From NCBI GenBank assembly GCA_020161935.1, contig JAIUNI010000009.1, positions 234,701 through 298,700 on the forward strand: a stretch of 64,000 bases of DNA. Direction: 5' to 3'. Both the position numbers and the translations under genes were made by a program. A model generated the notes under the pieces. That model was not told the DNA's origin. It saw nothing but the letters and a program-made list of their open reading frames with translations, and ran no database searches. The first letter of the stretch is position 1. Each line of letters starts with the position of its first letter. Below, one piece after another: positions 34,598 through 43,576 of this stretch. Origin of the DNA: Chloroflexota bacterium. GTDB taxonomy: Bacteria > Chloroflexota > Anaerolineae > Aggregatilineales > Phototrophicaceae.

Positions 34598-36760
34598 ATG
34601 AACCCCGCGCCGACCCCAGCTTCGCTTGCCCTGCGGCGACTGCTGATCGTCCTCGCGGTAGCCGCCGGTTTGGTGGTTTTCGCCTATGGGTGGACGGTTA
34701 CGCAGATCAACTTCGATAAACCTCAAGAAGTGCTGCGCCAGACGAACTTCGGCAACGCGCTGCGGGAACTGCTCTCGCCCAACCTGCTCGAACGCGACTA
34801 CGAAGTTAAAGTCTCGACCACGCCCTTCCTGATGCAGTGCCGCGCGGGTGAGGATGCCCCGCCAGAAGCGACCCCATCGACGGATGGCACACCGTATATC
34901 ATCGTCACACCGACCTGTGCCAGCAGCGGCGACCCGATTACGGTGAAGGGCTACAACTTTTACCCCGACTCGCTTTCCCGCCTGACGTGGATTCAGGAGG
35001 ATGGCACCCGCACCACCCAGCGCATCGCGGGCAGCAGCGAGGATAATTTTATTACCGGCAGTGATGGGACGTTCAGCATCGAAACGCTGGTGCCGCGCAT
35101 CCGCGGTACGGTGGGCGAAACCCATACGGTCGAGGTGCAGGGCTTGTTCCCCGCCGGTGGCCCACGCCTGACCAATACCGCTGGCCTCGTGCTGGAGAAG
35201 ATGATCGAAACCATCTTCCTCGCGTTGATCGCCACTGTCATCTCGATTTTACCCTCGGCGGTCATCAGTATTTTCGCCGCCCATAACCTGATGCGCGGGG
35301 TGCGGGTGTCGCTCGGTAATCTGCTGGTGATGGTCGCTCTGCTGCCGGTCGGTTGGTGGGTGGGGACGCAGTTTTTAGCCCAGCTTTCGGCCTTCGCTTT
35401 AGGCATTACCAGCGGTGGCAACAGCGCCTTTGTGGGTACGGCTTCCCTGCTCACGATTGGCATGGTCGCGGCCTCGCCCTCGACATTGAAATCCGCCAAC
35501 CCCTTCAACGGGCGGCTGCGGTCGGTCGTGAATATGCTGATCGTGATGGTTGTGGTGGCGGTTGTCCTCGGCTTGCTCGGCGGACTGGGGCTGCTGATCG
35601 GCTCGTATGGCAAGAGTGCGGGCATCACCAACTTCGTCAATGTGCCGGAAGCACCGTTCGGTGAAAACCTCGCTGGCCTGCTGCGTGTCTTACCCACCAA
35701 CATTCTCATCTACCTCAGCCGTTTCATTGGTTCAATCGGGCAGTTGATCGGCCTGACGCTCGTGCCGATTTGCGGTGTGGTCGCGGCCTTCGGTGTGGCC
35801 TCCATCGGTGGCACACTGACGACTGACATCCTCAAGCGGCTGGATGTGCCTGCCCAGCATATCGTGGGCGGTATCCTGGGGGCGATCAGCGGGGCATTCG
35901 TGATGGCGATGATGGCGCTCATCGGGATGCAGGCGGCGTGGTTCGGCCTGCTGCCTCCGATTGTGGCGGGTGTGATGGGCGCACCACTCCTCCCGTTGAT
36001 CTACGAACGCTTCGCCGGTAAGCGGCAGGCGACCACTGGCGGACGCAGCCTGAGTTCGGCGCTGTGGTGGATCGGCTTCCTCGCTGCCTTCATCGTGACC
36101 TTTGGCTTGCTCAACGTATCACTCGCCCTGATCGAAGGTACGCTGCCTTCCAGCACGGCGACCATGACCGCGCTCGGCATCACCCTCAACACGTATATTG
36201 CCGAGGCCATGCTGGTCGGCGGGGTGTTGGGCGGCATCGGGGGGATACTGGTTGGCACACGCTCGAACTTCGCGGTGGGCGAGGTGCTTTACCAGACCAC
36301 CCGTACGATCCTCAATACCCTCCGCGCCATCGAACCGCTGATTATCGCCCTGATCTTCTCGATCTGGGTGGGCATTGGGCCGTTCGCCGGTGTACTGTCA
36401 CTGACGCTCCACTCGATTGCCTCGCTGGCAAAGCTCTATTCGGAGCAGATCGAAAGCATCGACACAGGGCCGATGGAAGCGCTGGAAAGCACAGGCGCGA
36501 ACCGCTTGCAGACGATTATGTACGCGGTCGTGCCGCAGGTCATTCCGCCGTTCGTGTCCTTCACCATGTACCGCTGGGACATCAACGTGCGTATGTCCAC
36601 GATTATCGGTTTCGTGGGCGGCGGTGGTATCGGCTTCCTGCTCCAGCAGCAGATCAACCTCCTGCGCTACCGTGACGCGGGTGTGGCGGTTCTGGCTATC
36701 GCCATCGTCGTCTCGATTTTAGACTACCTGAGCGCGGCCATCCGCGAGAAGTATGTGTAG
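34598..36760 (+). CDS. phnE: very long PhnE-type permease with an external Ig-like domain
   Basis: 720 residues, while typical PhnE proteins have about 260-280. TAGGAG is 7 bases before the ATG. After one membrane helix (15-33), residues about 100-195 form a soluble beta-sandwich ('ITVKGYNFYPDSLSRLTW') that should face outside. About twelve helices follow from residue 205. A usual permease core ends the protein, with its EAA loop in 'EALESTGANRLQTIMYAVVP' that docks PhnC. A duplicated permease unit in the middle is likely, making one chain that works as two subunits. Confidence 0.88.
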   Translation: MNPAPTPASLALRRLLIVLAVAAGLVVFAYGWTVTQINFDKPQEVLRQTNFGNALRELLSPNLLERDYEVKVSTTPFLMQCRAGEDAPPEATPSTDGTPYIIVTPTCASSGDPITVKGYNFYPDSLSRLTWIQEDGTRTTQRIAGSSEDNFITGSDGTFSIETLVPRIRGTVGETHTVEVQGLFPAGGPRLTNTAGLVLEKMIETIFLALIATVISILPSAVISIFAAHNLMRGVRVSLGNLLVMVALLPVGWWVGTQFLAQLSAFALGITSGGNSAFVGTASLLTIGMVAASPSTLKSANPFNGRLRSVVNMLIVMVVVAVVLGLLGGLGLLIGSYGKSAGITNFVNVPEAPFGENLAGLLRVLPTNILIYLSRFIGSIGQLIGLTLVPICGVVAAFGVASIGGTLTTDILKRLDVPAQHIVGGILGAISGAFVMAMMALIGMQAAWFGLLPPIVAGVMGAPLLPLIYERFAGKRQATTGGRSLSSALWWIGFLAAFIVTFGLLNVSLALIEGTLPSSTATMTALGITLNTYIAEAMLVGGVLGGIGGILVGTRSNFAVGEVLYQTTRTILNTLRAIEPLIIALIFSIWVGIGPFAGVLSLTLHSIASLAKLYSEQIESIDTGPMEALESTGANRLQTIMYAVVPQVIPPFVSFTMYRWDINVRMSTIIGFVGGGGIGFLLQQQINLLRYRDAGVAVLAIAIVVSILDYLSAAIREKYV

Positions 36761-36768
36761 TTAGGATA

Positions 36769-36808
36769 GACCCCCACCCTAACCCTCCCCCGTAGTAACA
36801 GGGGAGGG
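36769..36808. repeat. REP-like GC-rich palindrome (inverted copy)
   Basis: CCCCCACCCTAACCCTCCCC then CGTAGTAACA and GGGGAGGG: the reverse complement of the copies at 1807, 13,336 and 17,501. It lies 9 bases after the phnE stop. Confidence 0.65.
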
Positions 36809-36828
36809 AACCTATTCGATTTATGATA

Positions 36829-36852
36829 AGGGGCGTGAAAGCGCCTCTTTTT
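36829..36852 (+). terminator. intrinsic terminator of the phn operon
   Basis: Stem GGGGCG (36,830-36,835) with CGCCTC (36,842-36,847), one G-T pair, then TTTTT. Confidence 0.75.
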
Positions 36853-37056
36853 GTTGGTGGCGGCAGTGGCGGCGGCGGCCCAGCGCCAATTGGTTTTTGG
36901 CTTAAACGCAAACGATGTAAACGTTCAAAATGTTGCAAAAATTGCAGTTGTTGCAGCTGTGATTCTCATTATTCTCAACATTTGAGGGAATAATGATGCT
37001 GTTGCTGCTGTTGAGAATCGGACGATTTGTCACAAATGCCGTCAGTGTCGTCAATA

Positions 37057-37107
37057 GACCCCCTCCGTCGCTGGCGCGACACCTCCCCCGTAAACGAGGG
37101 AGGGAAA
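37057..37107. repeat. diverged GC-rich palindrome
   Basis: ACCCCCTCCGTCGCTGGCGC followed by GACACCTCCC and CGTAAACGAGGGAGGGA. It belongs to the loose palindrome family with arms CCCTCC/GGAGGG. Confidence 0.5.
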
Positions 37108-37204
37108 ATACATCGTTCTTGGCAAAGTTGGCAGCAATTTCGGCAATGGTAATCTAAAGTTATCAGTTGCCAATTAGCATTTACTCGTTCAAGGCGAGTG
37201 TTTT

Positions 37205-37275
37205 ATTGCAGCGGCGAAGGGTAGGTTCGCTGCTGCCCCGCAAGGGGACTATAGCAATGTTTGCTGCAAAACAAG
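37205..37275 (-). repeat. structured ~65-bp repeat, copy 2
   Basis: Reverse complement of 17,815-17,881: the same CCGCAAGGGGACTATAGCAA block and the same stems, with a changed loop between them. On the minus strand it is followed by a hairpin (ACTCG...CGAGT) rather than an ORF. Confidence 0.6.
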
Positions 37276-37527
37276 TCTTCAGTCTAAAGGCAACAGGTGA
37301 CAGTCAAAGGTAAAGATTGGCGGCGAAACGTCAAAGTTCTGCCGCCGCTGTTATTGCTGATCGGGATGTTAAGGTGCGTGGGACGAGCATAAAGTCTTAT
37401 CCCTAAGTATTATTTTAGAACTTTTGTGTTATCAGGTCAAGCGTTTTTGGTTAGAATTTTCAAACTGTAGTGTCCTTTTTTGAGGGAGGGAACGAAAAAG
37501 AACTATCTTTTGATGATCTATTAAGAT

Positions 37528-38514
37528 TTACGAGGCATCCGGTTCTATCGTGATTTCGGTCAGTTCAGTGTCAGGGGTTGTCATTGTAATCTTGCTGGTG
37601 ATGTCCGCGCCATGTTGTTTCGTTAAGTCCCAAAGATCGGTACAGAAGAAATAGTCAATGGTTTGGATATGGTCTTTTAATATCGGCTCTGTTCGCATGT
37701 TAGGCCGTATATCACAGTAGTATACGCCATCCAGCGGATTCAATTTTACGGTATAGCCTTTAAAATGACCGGGCAAAAAAGTCGTACTTACTCCATAATG
37801 GTTTTCTTGCCTTGTCTGTTTTCGCTGTACGTCATTCAGAAAAATAGCGATATGCGGAAGTGTCGTACCTGTTAATTTGGAGTAGAGGAATTTATCCATG
37901 AAGATTTTGTCGATACGGTCTTTGCTGGACGTTTTGACCGAACCAATCGCTTTCAACTCGTCATTGTTGAGCAGCAATAGATCGTGTTGGTAATTCATGA
38001 AAAACTGTATTTCACCATCAACTTCGACAGGAACTTGAATCGTACCTGTCTTACATTCAACGCCTACAGCTCTTACTAAAAGTTGTATCAGTCGTTCAAA
38101 TAAATCACCATTTATTTTTCGTGCAGTATTAGCGGCTCCTGATGGCAGCGCATCAAGTACCGCACCAATCGATTGTTGGATTGTGTAAATAGCACGGATA
38201 ATTACACTTCTCCGTTCCGTATCACTTTCTGGAATATCCCTTATTTCCCGAAGAATTTCCCTAAAATCTTTTGTCAGCAGCGAATTGTCATCTGCGACAA
38301 GAAGTAAATCGGCATTTAGAGGGCGTGTAATGTTAAAGTGTCCATCCTCTTTATACTGATAGAATCGATAATGATTCTCGTTTTGCGATATGATGACTGC
38401 TTGTAAACCATCGACGGCAAAATCCAAGAACTTTGTGCAGAACGCAATATAATTATCGAGCGATTGAAAATTACGCTTGTCTAATGCAATTGTTACAAGT
38501 TCGTCTAGGCTCAC
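37528..38514 (-). CDS. putative type II restriction endonuclease
   Basis: 328 residues. Its start overlaps the stop of a DNA methyltransferase gene by 4 bases. A PD-(D/E)xK core is visible: Asp178 in 'NYQHDLLLL', then Glu186 and Lys188 in 'DELKAIGSVKTSS', after a helix-rich part with 'NGDLFERLIQLLV'. The adjacent methylase makes a restriction role likely. No subfamily or cut site can be named. The DNA has lower GC than the surroundings, which suggests that the pair was acquired together. Confidence 0.7.
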   Translation of the reverse strand: MSLDELVTIALDKRNFQSLDNYIAFCTKFLDFAVDGLQAVIISQNENHYRFYQYKEDGHFNITRPLNADLLLVADDNSLLTKDFREILREIRDIPESDTERRSVIIRAIYTIQQSIGAVLDALPSGAANTARKINGDLFERLIQLLVRAVGVECKTGTIQVPVEVDGEIQFFMNYQHDLLLLNNDELKAIGSVKTSSKDRIDKIFMDKFLYSKLTGTTLPHIAIFLNDVQRKQTRQENHYGVSTTFLPGHFKGYTVKLNPLDGVYYCDIRPNMRTEPILKDHIQTIDYFFCTDLWDLTKQHGADITSKITMTTPDTELTEITIEPDAS

Positions 38515-39461
38515 CTAATACTCTCCCGGCGTTCTGCGGTCTTACGATCATAGTCAATCCATTCTGCCACTGACATTCGCCGCACATTTTCTAGTCGGTT
38601 TATCGCCCAAATGTTATATTCCATCTCACGTTCACATCCGAGCCAATTACGCTCAAGTTGTTCTGCAACAACGAGGCTTGTTCCTGAACCTGAGAATGGG
38701 TCTAGGACTATTTCACCTTTGTTTGAAGACGCTAAAACAAACTTCCTGAGTAATTCTTCTGGTTTTTGGGTTGGATGGGGTGTTGATTCCCCCATACCGT
38801 TACAAGTCGTGGGAATATCAATCACATCCTTTGGCTTTGCTCCATTAGGGTGGGGTGTCCATATATCTTTGCGTTTGCCGTTATTACCGTACTGGCTTGT
38901 TTCGGCTTGTGGATGGGACGGATATTTTAGCGTGTGAGCGCCATAAGGTATGCGAATATCATCAATGTTCAGCTTTATGTTTTTCGCCTTGCGAAAATGG
39001 AGAATGCTTTCGTGAGACCGTCCCCAGTCGTTCCCTAAATTGGCTTTATTTTTGTAATGCCATACAATCCAACGGCAAGATTTAAAGTAGCGCATGGCAG
39101 GGTGCTTAATATCAGCCAATATTTCTGAAAACCCACATACATACATTGTGCCAGTTGGTTTTAAGATTCTGGCAGCTTGCTCAATCCAGCGTATTGACCA
39201 ATCAATATACTCTTCCTGACTTTCAAAATTATCCCATTCGGCTTTCCTGATGTTATATGGCGGATCAGCAAATATTAGGTCTATAGACCCGGATTCTAAA
39301 GAACACAACCAGTCTATCGCGTCGCCCTGATATAACTTTCCATTTGGGTGATTATAGTGAAGACGAGAGCCAGTCACATCAGGAATGATCGCGATTGTCT
39401 TGCTAAGTCTTTTGACATCTTCAAACAATTCTTGCTGTACTGTTTGTGTCACGTTATTCAT
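38511..39461 (-). CDS. type II DNA methyltransferase (beta class, probably N6-adenine)
   Basis: 316 residues from the ATG at 39,461; the open frame continues 140 codons upstream but those residues are unlike any methylase and the start has only a weak AAGAG site. The catalytic motif 'IFADPPYNI' (Asp66) comes before the SAM-binding 'LDPFSGSGTS', with the target-recognition part between, which is the beta order. D-P-P-Y points to N6-adenine rather than N4-cytosine. It should protect the sites cut by the endonuclease encoded next to it. Confidence 0.88.
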   Translation of the reverse strand: MNNVTQTVQQELFEDVKRLSKTIAIIPDVTGSRLHYNHPNGKLYQGDAIDWLCSLESGSIDLIFADPPYNIRKAEWDNFESQEEYIDWSIRWIEQAARILKPTGTMYVCGFSEILADIKHPAMRYFKSCRWIVWHYKNKANLGNDWGRSHESILHFRKAKNIKLNIDDIRIPYGAHTLKYPSHPQAETSQYGNNGKRKDIWTPHPNGAKPKDVIDIPTTCNGMGESTPHPTQKPEELLRKFVLASSNKGEIVLDPFSGSGTSLVVAEQLERNWLGCEREMEYNIWAINRLENVRRMSVAEWIDYDRKTAERRESIR

Positions 39462-39670
39462 CTCTTGAATGGGATACCTTTCCAATATTAGCTCAAGGTT
39501 ATTTGATAGCAAGTACGATCTCCTTACAACAGAAAGCAAGGTTTGAGCTAATCGAATGCGGCGGGACTGATTTCTACAGGATACAAGTGGATGGAAGTAA
39601 TCGTTTAAGGCGCAGTATTGAATATAACTGAGTGCTAGCCCATGATTTCCTATATATGAAATGTCGGTTT

Positions 39671-40318
39671 CTAGGGCTGTTGGCGCTGGCGGTACTTCTC
39701 GCGGAGGGCGGCGCTTTCCTCGCGCGTCATGGGGCGCATGATCCGTTGGGCGACGTTGATGGTGATGAGCAAGGTCACGACGGAAACGATGATGAAAGCC
39801 ACCGCGAGCCACCACACGATATACCACAGGGCGGCAATCATCCCGATCAGCGTCAGAATGGCGCTGATGCCACCGAGCCATACCGAGTAGCGAAGCCCGA
39901 TTTCCGTACGCCGTTTATAGGTCGATTGGAGCTGTTCGTCGGTGGGCAGATGCTCATCAATATCGGGGATATGCGCGTCCACAAAAGCGTCGCGCATGAT
40001 GGCATCAATCGAGATGTCGTTCAGGTCTTTGGTGAGCTTAAGCAGGAGCAAGCCAGCGACGGTTAAAGGTAGGGCGCAGGCAAAAGCCAAAATCGCCACC
40101 ATAATGATGAGATGGTCGAAGCCGATGGTGAGCAGCGGGGCTACGATAATCAGGTTGAAGGCGATGAGGCCGCCGAATATCCAACTGCCGAACTCGATCA
40201 ACCACGGCTTAACTTGATCCAAGAGCGTGGTCACCACCTGACGGCGTTGGTCGATTCGTTCCTGTAACTCCGCGCCGGAAAGCCCCTGCAAGGGGTTCGC
40301 TGGTTGTTGATTGGTCAT
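39671..40318 (-). CDS. four-helix membrane protein, unknown function
   Basis: 215 residues from the ATG at 40,318; a longer reading starts in a repeat-like region. Two helix pairs (about 40-90 and 145-195) flank an acidic soluble loop ('DAHIPDIDEHLPTDEQLQ'), and the C-terminus is basic and cytoplasmic. No family was recognised. It follows the glycosidase gene by 64 bases on the same strand, so they may share a message. Confidence 0.55.
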   Translation of the reverse strand: MTNQQPANPLQGLSGAELQERIDQRRQVVTTLLDQVKPWLIEFGSWIFGGLIAFNLIIVAPLLTIGFDHLIIMVAILAFACALPLTVAGLLLLKLTKDLNDISIDAIMRDAFVDAHIPDIDEHLPTDEQLQSTYKRRTEIGLRYSVWLGGISAILTLIGMIAALWYIVWWLAVAFIIVSVVTLLITINVAQRIMRPMTREESAALREKYRQRQQP

Positions 40319-40382
40319 GGTGTCACTCTTTACAACTGAACAATTCGCTTTTGTCTTGCTACTTGAAACTTGCGACTTGAAA

Positions 40383-41819
40383 CTACCCGAAACGACGGTT
40401 TGACCAGACGCGGGCGTTGAGGACATCGCCCACGCTTTGCGGGTTCTCGCCGGTGAGGATCAGGTCGAACAGCACATTCGGGTACTCGCTCTGGATGACC
40501 TTTTTCATACTGTCCGCCATGTCCGGTGGGGCGATCACCGTCGCGGCGAGGCTGCGGTCGTAGGGAATATACAGGATGAAGTCCCAGATGGTGGTCACGA
40601 TGGGGTGAAAGGTGTTCCAGTAGGAGCGACCGGTATCCATGAACCACGCAGGGTCTAACCCCGGCGCGAGGATGACGGCATGGAAGCTCGGCTCACCGAC
40701 GACTGGCCCCGGCCCTTTCGGTCGGACGACGGTCGCGGTGGGTTTCTCGCCTTTCCGCAGTTGGCGAACGGCTTCCATCTTGGGAATCGCTTCGAGGTTA
40801 TTGTTGTAGTACTCGTCCTCTTTCCAGAGTGCCATGCCGAAGTACCACGGTTGGGCGGTGGTCGCAATCCAGTTGAACATGGCGACGGTCGCCTCGGCGT
40901 GGGCAACGCGGTCGTAGGGCTGGAAGCGCGGGTCGGGCTGCTGTGGGTCGTGGGTCGGCAGGGGGTAGATGCCGCCCTCGGTGCCGAACACGGGCAGCGG
41001 GCCTGCACCGAACCATTCTTGCAAGCGCTGGTTGAAGGCCACGCCCATCGCCGTGATGCCGTTGGGGTCGCCGTAGGGGGTGCTGCCGGTGTTCCCGAAA
41101 ACGGTGCGACCGGGGTCGAAGCTCTGGGTGTAGGGGTCGTAGGGGTACTCGAAGTGCCAGCCGTCTTCCAGCCCGTTGAGTTCGCCGGTAGAGCGCGGCA
41201 CACCCGGCTGACCGGGGCGTTCCTGATACCAGTGGTTGAGAGCGTAAGGGTGCGTCCCCCACCACAGGCCGTTGTCGATGATCTTGGCGAAGCGTTCGCG
41301 CTGGTGGTCGCGCATGTAACCCAGCAGGGCATCCATCCACTGGATCGCGCCACCGGGGCCACTGGTTTCGCCCAGCGAGAAGAAGCCGGGGTAGCCGCCG
41401 TGGTTGAGCATGAACTCGGCGAACATCAACCAGCTTTCGCACAGCGGTTTGATGACCTCATCGAAGTTATCGGGGTTCACGCGCCCGTGCATGTGCTGCG
41501 GCCATTCGGGGTCGGGGAAGTTCGGCTCGTTGAAGAACTCGAACCACTTGACCCCCGCGCCGAGGTACTTGCCCCACTGCTGACGAATCGAGTCGTCGGG
41601 CGGGTTGGCCCCCGGTGCGGCGCGGTAGATGCGGACGACCGGCGTGATATTCTGACTGAGCAGCCACACGCAGTCATTGGCGAATTCCTCGCCGCCCGTC
41701 ACCAGCTTGTACCAGCCGAGCTGAAGGCGAGAGAGGCGGTCATAGTTCAGGGGGACGTAAGCGCCGTGATTGTGCATCCCGCGCGGGTTGCCTGACCATT
41801 GGTATTGGTTGAGTTGCAA
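40383..41819 (-). CDS. clan GH-A glycoside hydrolase-like protein
   Basis: 478 residues with a TIM barrel of the GH-A type. The acid/base Glu is likely in 'FEFFNEPNFPDPEW' (N-E-P signature) and the nucleophile Glu in 'PVFGTEGGIYPLP', at the ends of strands 4 and 7. GH5 and GH39 are the nearest in feel. No signal peptide is seen, so a cytoplasmic enzyme is suggested. The C-terminal 100 residues form a separate domain of unknown role. The start is a TTG with GAGG 9 bases upstream, which is less certain. Confidence 0.7.
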   Translation of the reverse strand: MQLNQYQWSGNPRGMHNHGAYVPLNYDRLSRLQLGWYKLVTGGEEFANDCVWLLSQNITPVVRIYRAAPGANPPDDSIRQQWGKYLGAGVKWFEFFNEPNFPDPEWPQHMHGRVNPDNFDEVIKPLCESWLMFAEFMLNHGGYPGFFSLGETSGPGGAIQWMDALLGYMRDHQRERFAKIIDNGLWWGTHPYALNHWYQERPGQPGVPRSTGELNGLEDGWHFEYPYDPYTQSFDPGRTVFGNTGSTPYGDPNGITAMGVAFNQRLQEWFGAGPLPVFGTEGGIYPLPTHDPQQPDPRFQPYDRVAHAEATVAMFNWIATTAQPWYFGMALWKEDEYYNNNLEAIPKMEAVRQLRKGEKPTATVVRPKGPGPVVGEPSFHAVILAPGLDPAWFMDTGRSYWNTFHPIVTTIWDFILYIPYDRSLAATVIAPPDMADSMKKVIQSEYPNVLFDLILTGENPQSVGDVLNARVWSNRRFG

Positions 41820-41844
41820 GAGCCTGACCTCGGTATCACTAAAG

Positions 41845-41872
41845 CGAAAGGGCGAACCGTTTTGGCTCGCCC
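41845..41872 (-). terminator. terminator of the LiaF-like gene
   Basis: On the minus strand GGGCGAGCC-AAAAC-GGTTCGCCC followed by TTTCGCTTT; the stem arms are at 41,864-41,872 and 41,850-41,858. It is close in sequence to the terminator at 28,058. Confidence 0.7.
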
Positions 41873-41914
41873 CCTCATTATATGCGATCTGTGGTTGTCG
41901 TACCGCTGCCGCAG

Positions 41915-42553
41915 CTAGACGACCGGTGTCGGTTCATCTTCCGCTAAGGCTTCGTCGATCTGCTGCTGCAGGCGGTCGCTGTTCTTGTACTTGCCGTTGA
42001 CGTACAAGTCTCCGACCTTGCGCTTGCTGACGGTCAAACTGCGGTTCTTGTTGGTCAGAAGCATCACGTCGCCCAAGCCGATCAGGATAACGGGGAGGGC
42101 GAGGCCGCCGAAGATACCGCCGTTGTTAAAGAGCAGGACTTCAAAGAAGACCGCGCCGAGGATGAAGCCAATCGAGCCGATACGCATCAGGATTTGCGAA
42201 GCCTTCTGCTGGCCTTCGTCACCGGTACGGCTGCTCATAAAGTTTAGCGCGAGGCCGACGAACAGGGGGTAGAGCGTCCATGCGTAAGCCCAGCTTACCC
42301 AATGTCCAGTGATATTCTGGTAGAACAGGATCAAGCCTGTGCCGGTGACGACTGTACCGGGGACGGCGAAACCCGCTTCTTTCTTGCCGCCGGTATAAGC
42401 GAGGTACAGGAAAACCAAGCCCGGCGCGGCCACGAACAGCGGCCATAAAGTGCTGAACAAGCTAAAGCCGCTCAACTGTCCGACTAGTACCAGCACGCCT
42501 AGAGCGATCAGGCCGAACGCGGCGATTGGGCGACCATCATGTTCTCGTGTCAT
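41915..42553 (-). CDS. polytopic membrane protein with LiaI/LiaF-like helices
   Basis: 212 residues from the ATG at 42,553, which has GAGG 9 bases upstream; the longer frame overlaps the neighbour and is rejected. There are about six membrane helices, with 'AAFGLIALGVLVLVGQLSG' at the start as in LiaI/LiaF-type transmembrane domains, and a charged tail ('NSDRLQQQIDEALAED'). LiaF proteins sense envelope stress, but no LiaRS-type kinase is next to it. Function unknown. Confidence 0.6.
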   Translation of the reverse strand: MTREHDGRPIAAFGLIALGVLVLVGQLSGFSLFSTLWPLFVAAPGLVFLYLAYTGGKKEAGFAVPGTVVTGTGLILFYQNITGHWVSWAYAWTLYPLFVGLALNFMSSRTGDEGQQKASQILMRIGSIGFILGAVFFEVLLFNNGGIFGGLALPVILIGLGDVMLLTNKNRSLTVSKRKVGDLYVNGKYKNSDRLQQQIDEALAEDEPTPVV

Positions 42554-42695
42554 TTTATTATCCTCAAGCTGCATAGATGAACGTATTGCACATCTATACG
42601 CAGGCGGATTGAAAAGGGTTGCGGGGAATGCAGAAAACCGCATCCCGACGACGGCTGTGGAGACACACAATGATGGATTCGATGGGCATGGGGTT

Positions 42696-43364
42696 TCACG
42701 AGTCGGTGACATCATCCGCCATACGCAGTCGCAAAATGACAACGGCTGTGATAAGGATGCCAATGCCAACTGCGGTGAGGCCGATGAGGACAATCGGGAT
42801 GATGGGTAACGGCTGGGGATTGGTTAAGGGTGGTGCTTCCATTCCAATCGTTAGCTGTGTATTCACAATGTTCACCGTTTCGGTTGCCATGCTATAGGCG
42901 ATGAACTCGATTTGGTCGGCAGATGGGTCTTTGTAGGCGCTGAGTTCGGCAAAGACGACGGTAAGCGGTGCGATGCCGTTCTCGCAGGTCACTTGCATAT
43001 CGACCGTATAAAAAACGCCGTCGCCGTTTGCCAGCTTGGTGCGGTCGGTGATGGCTGCGGCGAAACGGGTATCGTGATCGTGAAGTTCCGAGAATGGGGA
43101 AAAGCCGCCCGCAGCGTTTTCCGACGGTAGATACGTTCCGGTTGTCCGGTTGATGATGCGGAGGCAGGTTTCATCGACCGCGATGCCAATGTCCGCGCCG
43201 CCGATGTTAACCCCATTGCGGATGTAAATTTCTGCCCGAACGATCTCCCCCGGATTGGCTTCTGGCTGACCCAGAACAATATCAATCGTAGGCGTAGTCT
43301 GTGCCTGAATGTGTGTGCTGCTTAGTACAATCAGGAGAACGGCGATGCGCTTTAAATACCGCAA
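42696..43364 (-). CDS. membrane-anchored cohesin-like domain protein
   Basis: 222 residues: signal peptide (1-21), a beta-sandwich ('VLGQPEANPGEIVRAEIYI', 'VNIGGADIGIAVDE', 'GVFYTVDMQVTC') with the strand pattern of cohesin or cohesin-like adhesion domains, a Pro-rich hinge and one membrane helix near the C-terminus (about 188-212). It should be exposed outside and hold a partner protein. No dockerin protein was seen in the window. It is alone, 140 bases before the LiaF-like gene. Confidence 0.68.
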   Translation of the reverse strand: MRYLKRIAVLLIVLSSTHIQAQTTPTIDIVLGQPEANPGEIVRAEIYIRNGVNIGGADIGIAVDETCLRIINRTTGTYLPSENAAGGFSPFSELHDHDTRFAAAITDRTKLANGDGVFYTVDMQVTCENGIAPLTVVFAELSAYKDPSADQIEFIAYSMATETVNIVNTQLTIGMEAPPLTNPQPLPIIPIVLIGLTAVGIGILITAVVILRLRMADDVTDS

Positions 43365-43504
43365 TTCAGTACCCTTTTAACGAATGAGCTTACTGGCATA
43401 AGGGCTTTCTTGCCTGTGATTATTATAGCATCGTTCATTTGCTGGCTGGTGCTGCGTTTGCTCGTCGGAACTGTGCGCTCAATCGTTGTCGATCTGTGGA
43501 ATCT

Positions 43505-43548
43505 TAAAAATAAAAGCACAGGTACCTCACGATGAACGTGCCTGTGCT
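43505..43548 (-). terminator. terminator of the pot operon
   Basis: On the minus strand AGCACAGG, an 18-base loop and CCTGTGCT, then TTTATTTTT. It ends the operon about 30 bases after the potA stop. Confidence 0.85.
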
Positions 43549-43576
43549 GATCCTTTAGGAAGGGGGTTGGGATTGA

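Larger units (their letters stand above)
36853..37527. other. intergenic region with several repeats, no gene seen
   Basis: It holds a low-complexity part rich in GTTGCTGCTGTT (about 36,900-37,020), a GC-rich palindrome at 37,057 and the second copy of the structured repeat at 37,205. AT content rises towards the restriction-modification genes. No ORF with a ribosome site stands out. Confidence 0.5.

Noticed and set aside
39462..39881. N-terminal extension of the DNA methyltransferase by 140 codons
   Set aside because: The extension is Arg/His-rich and unlike methylases, and it overlaps the membrane protein gene on the same strand in another frame.
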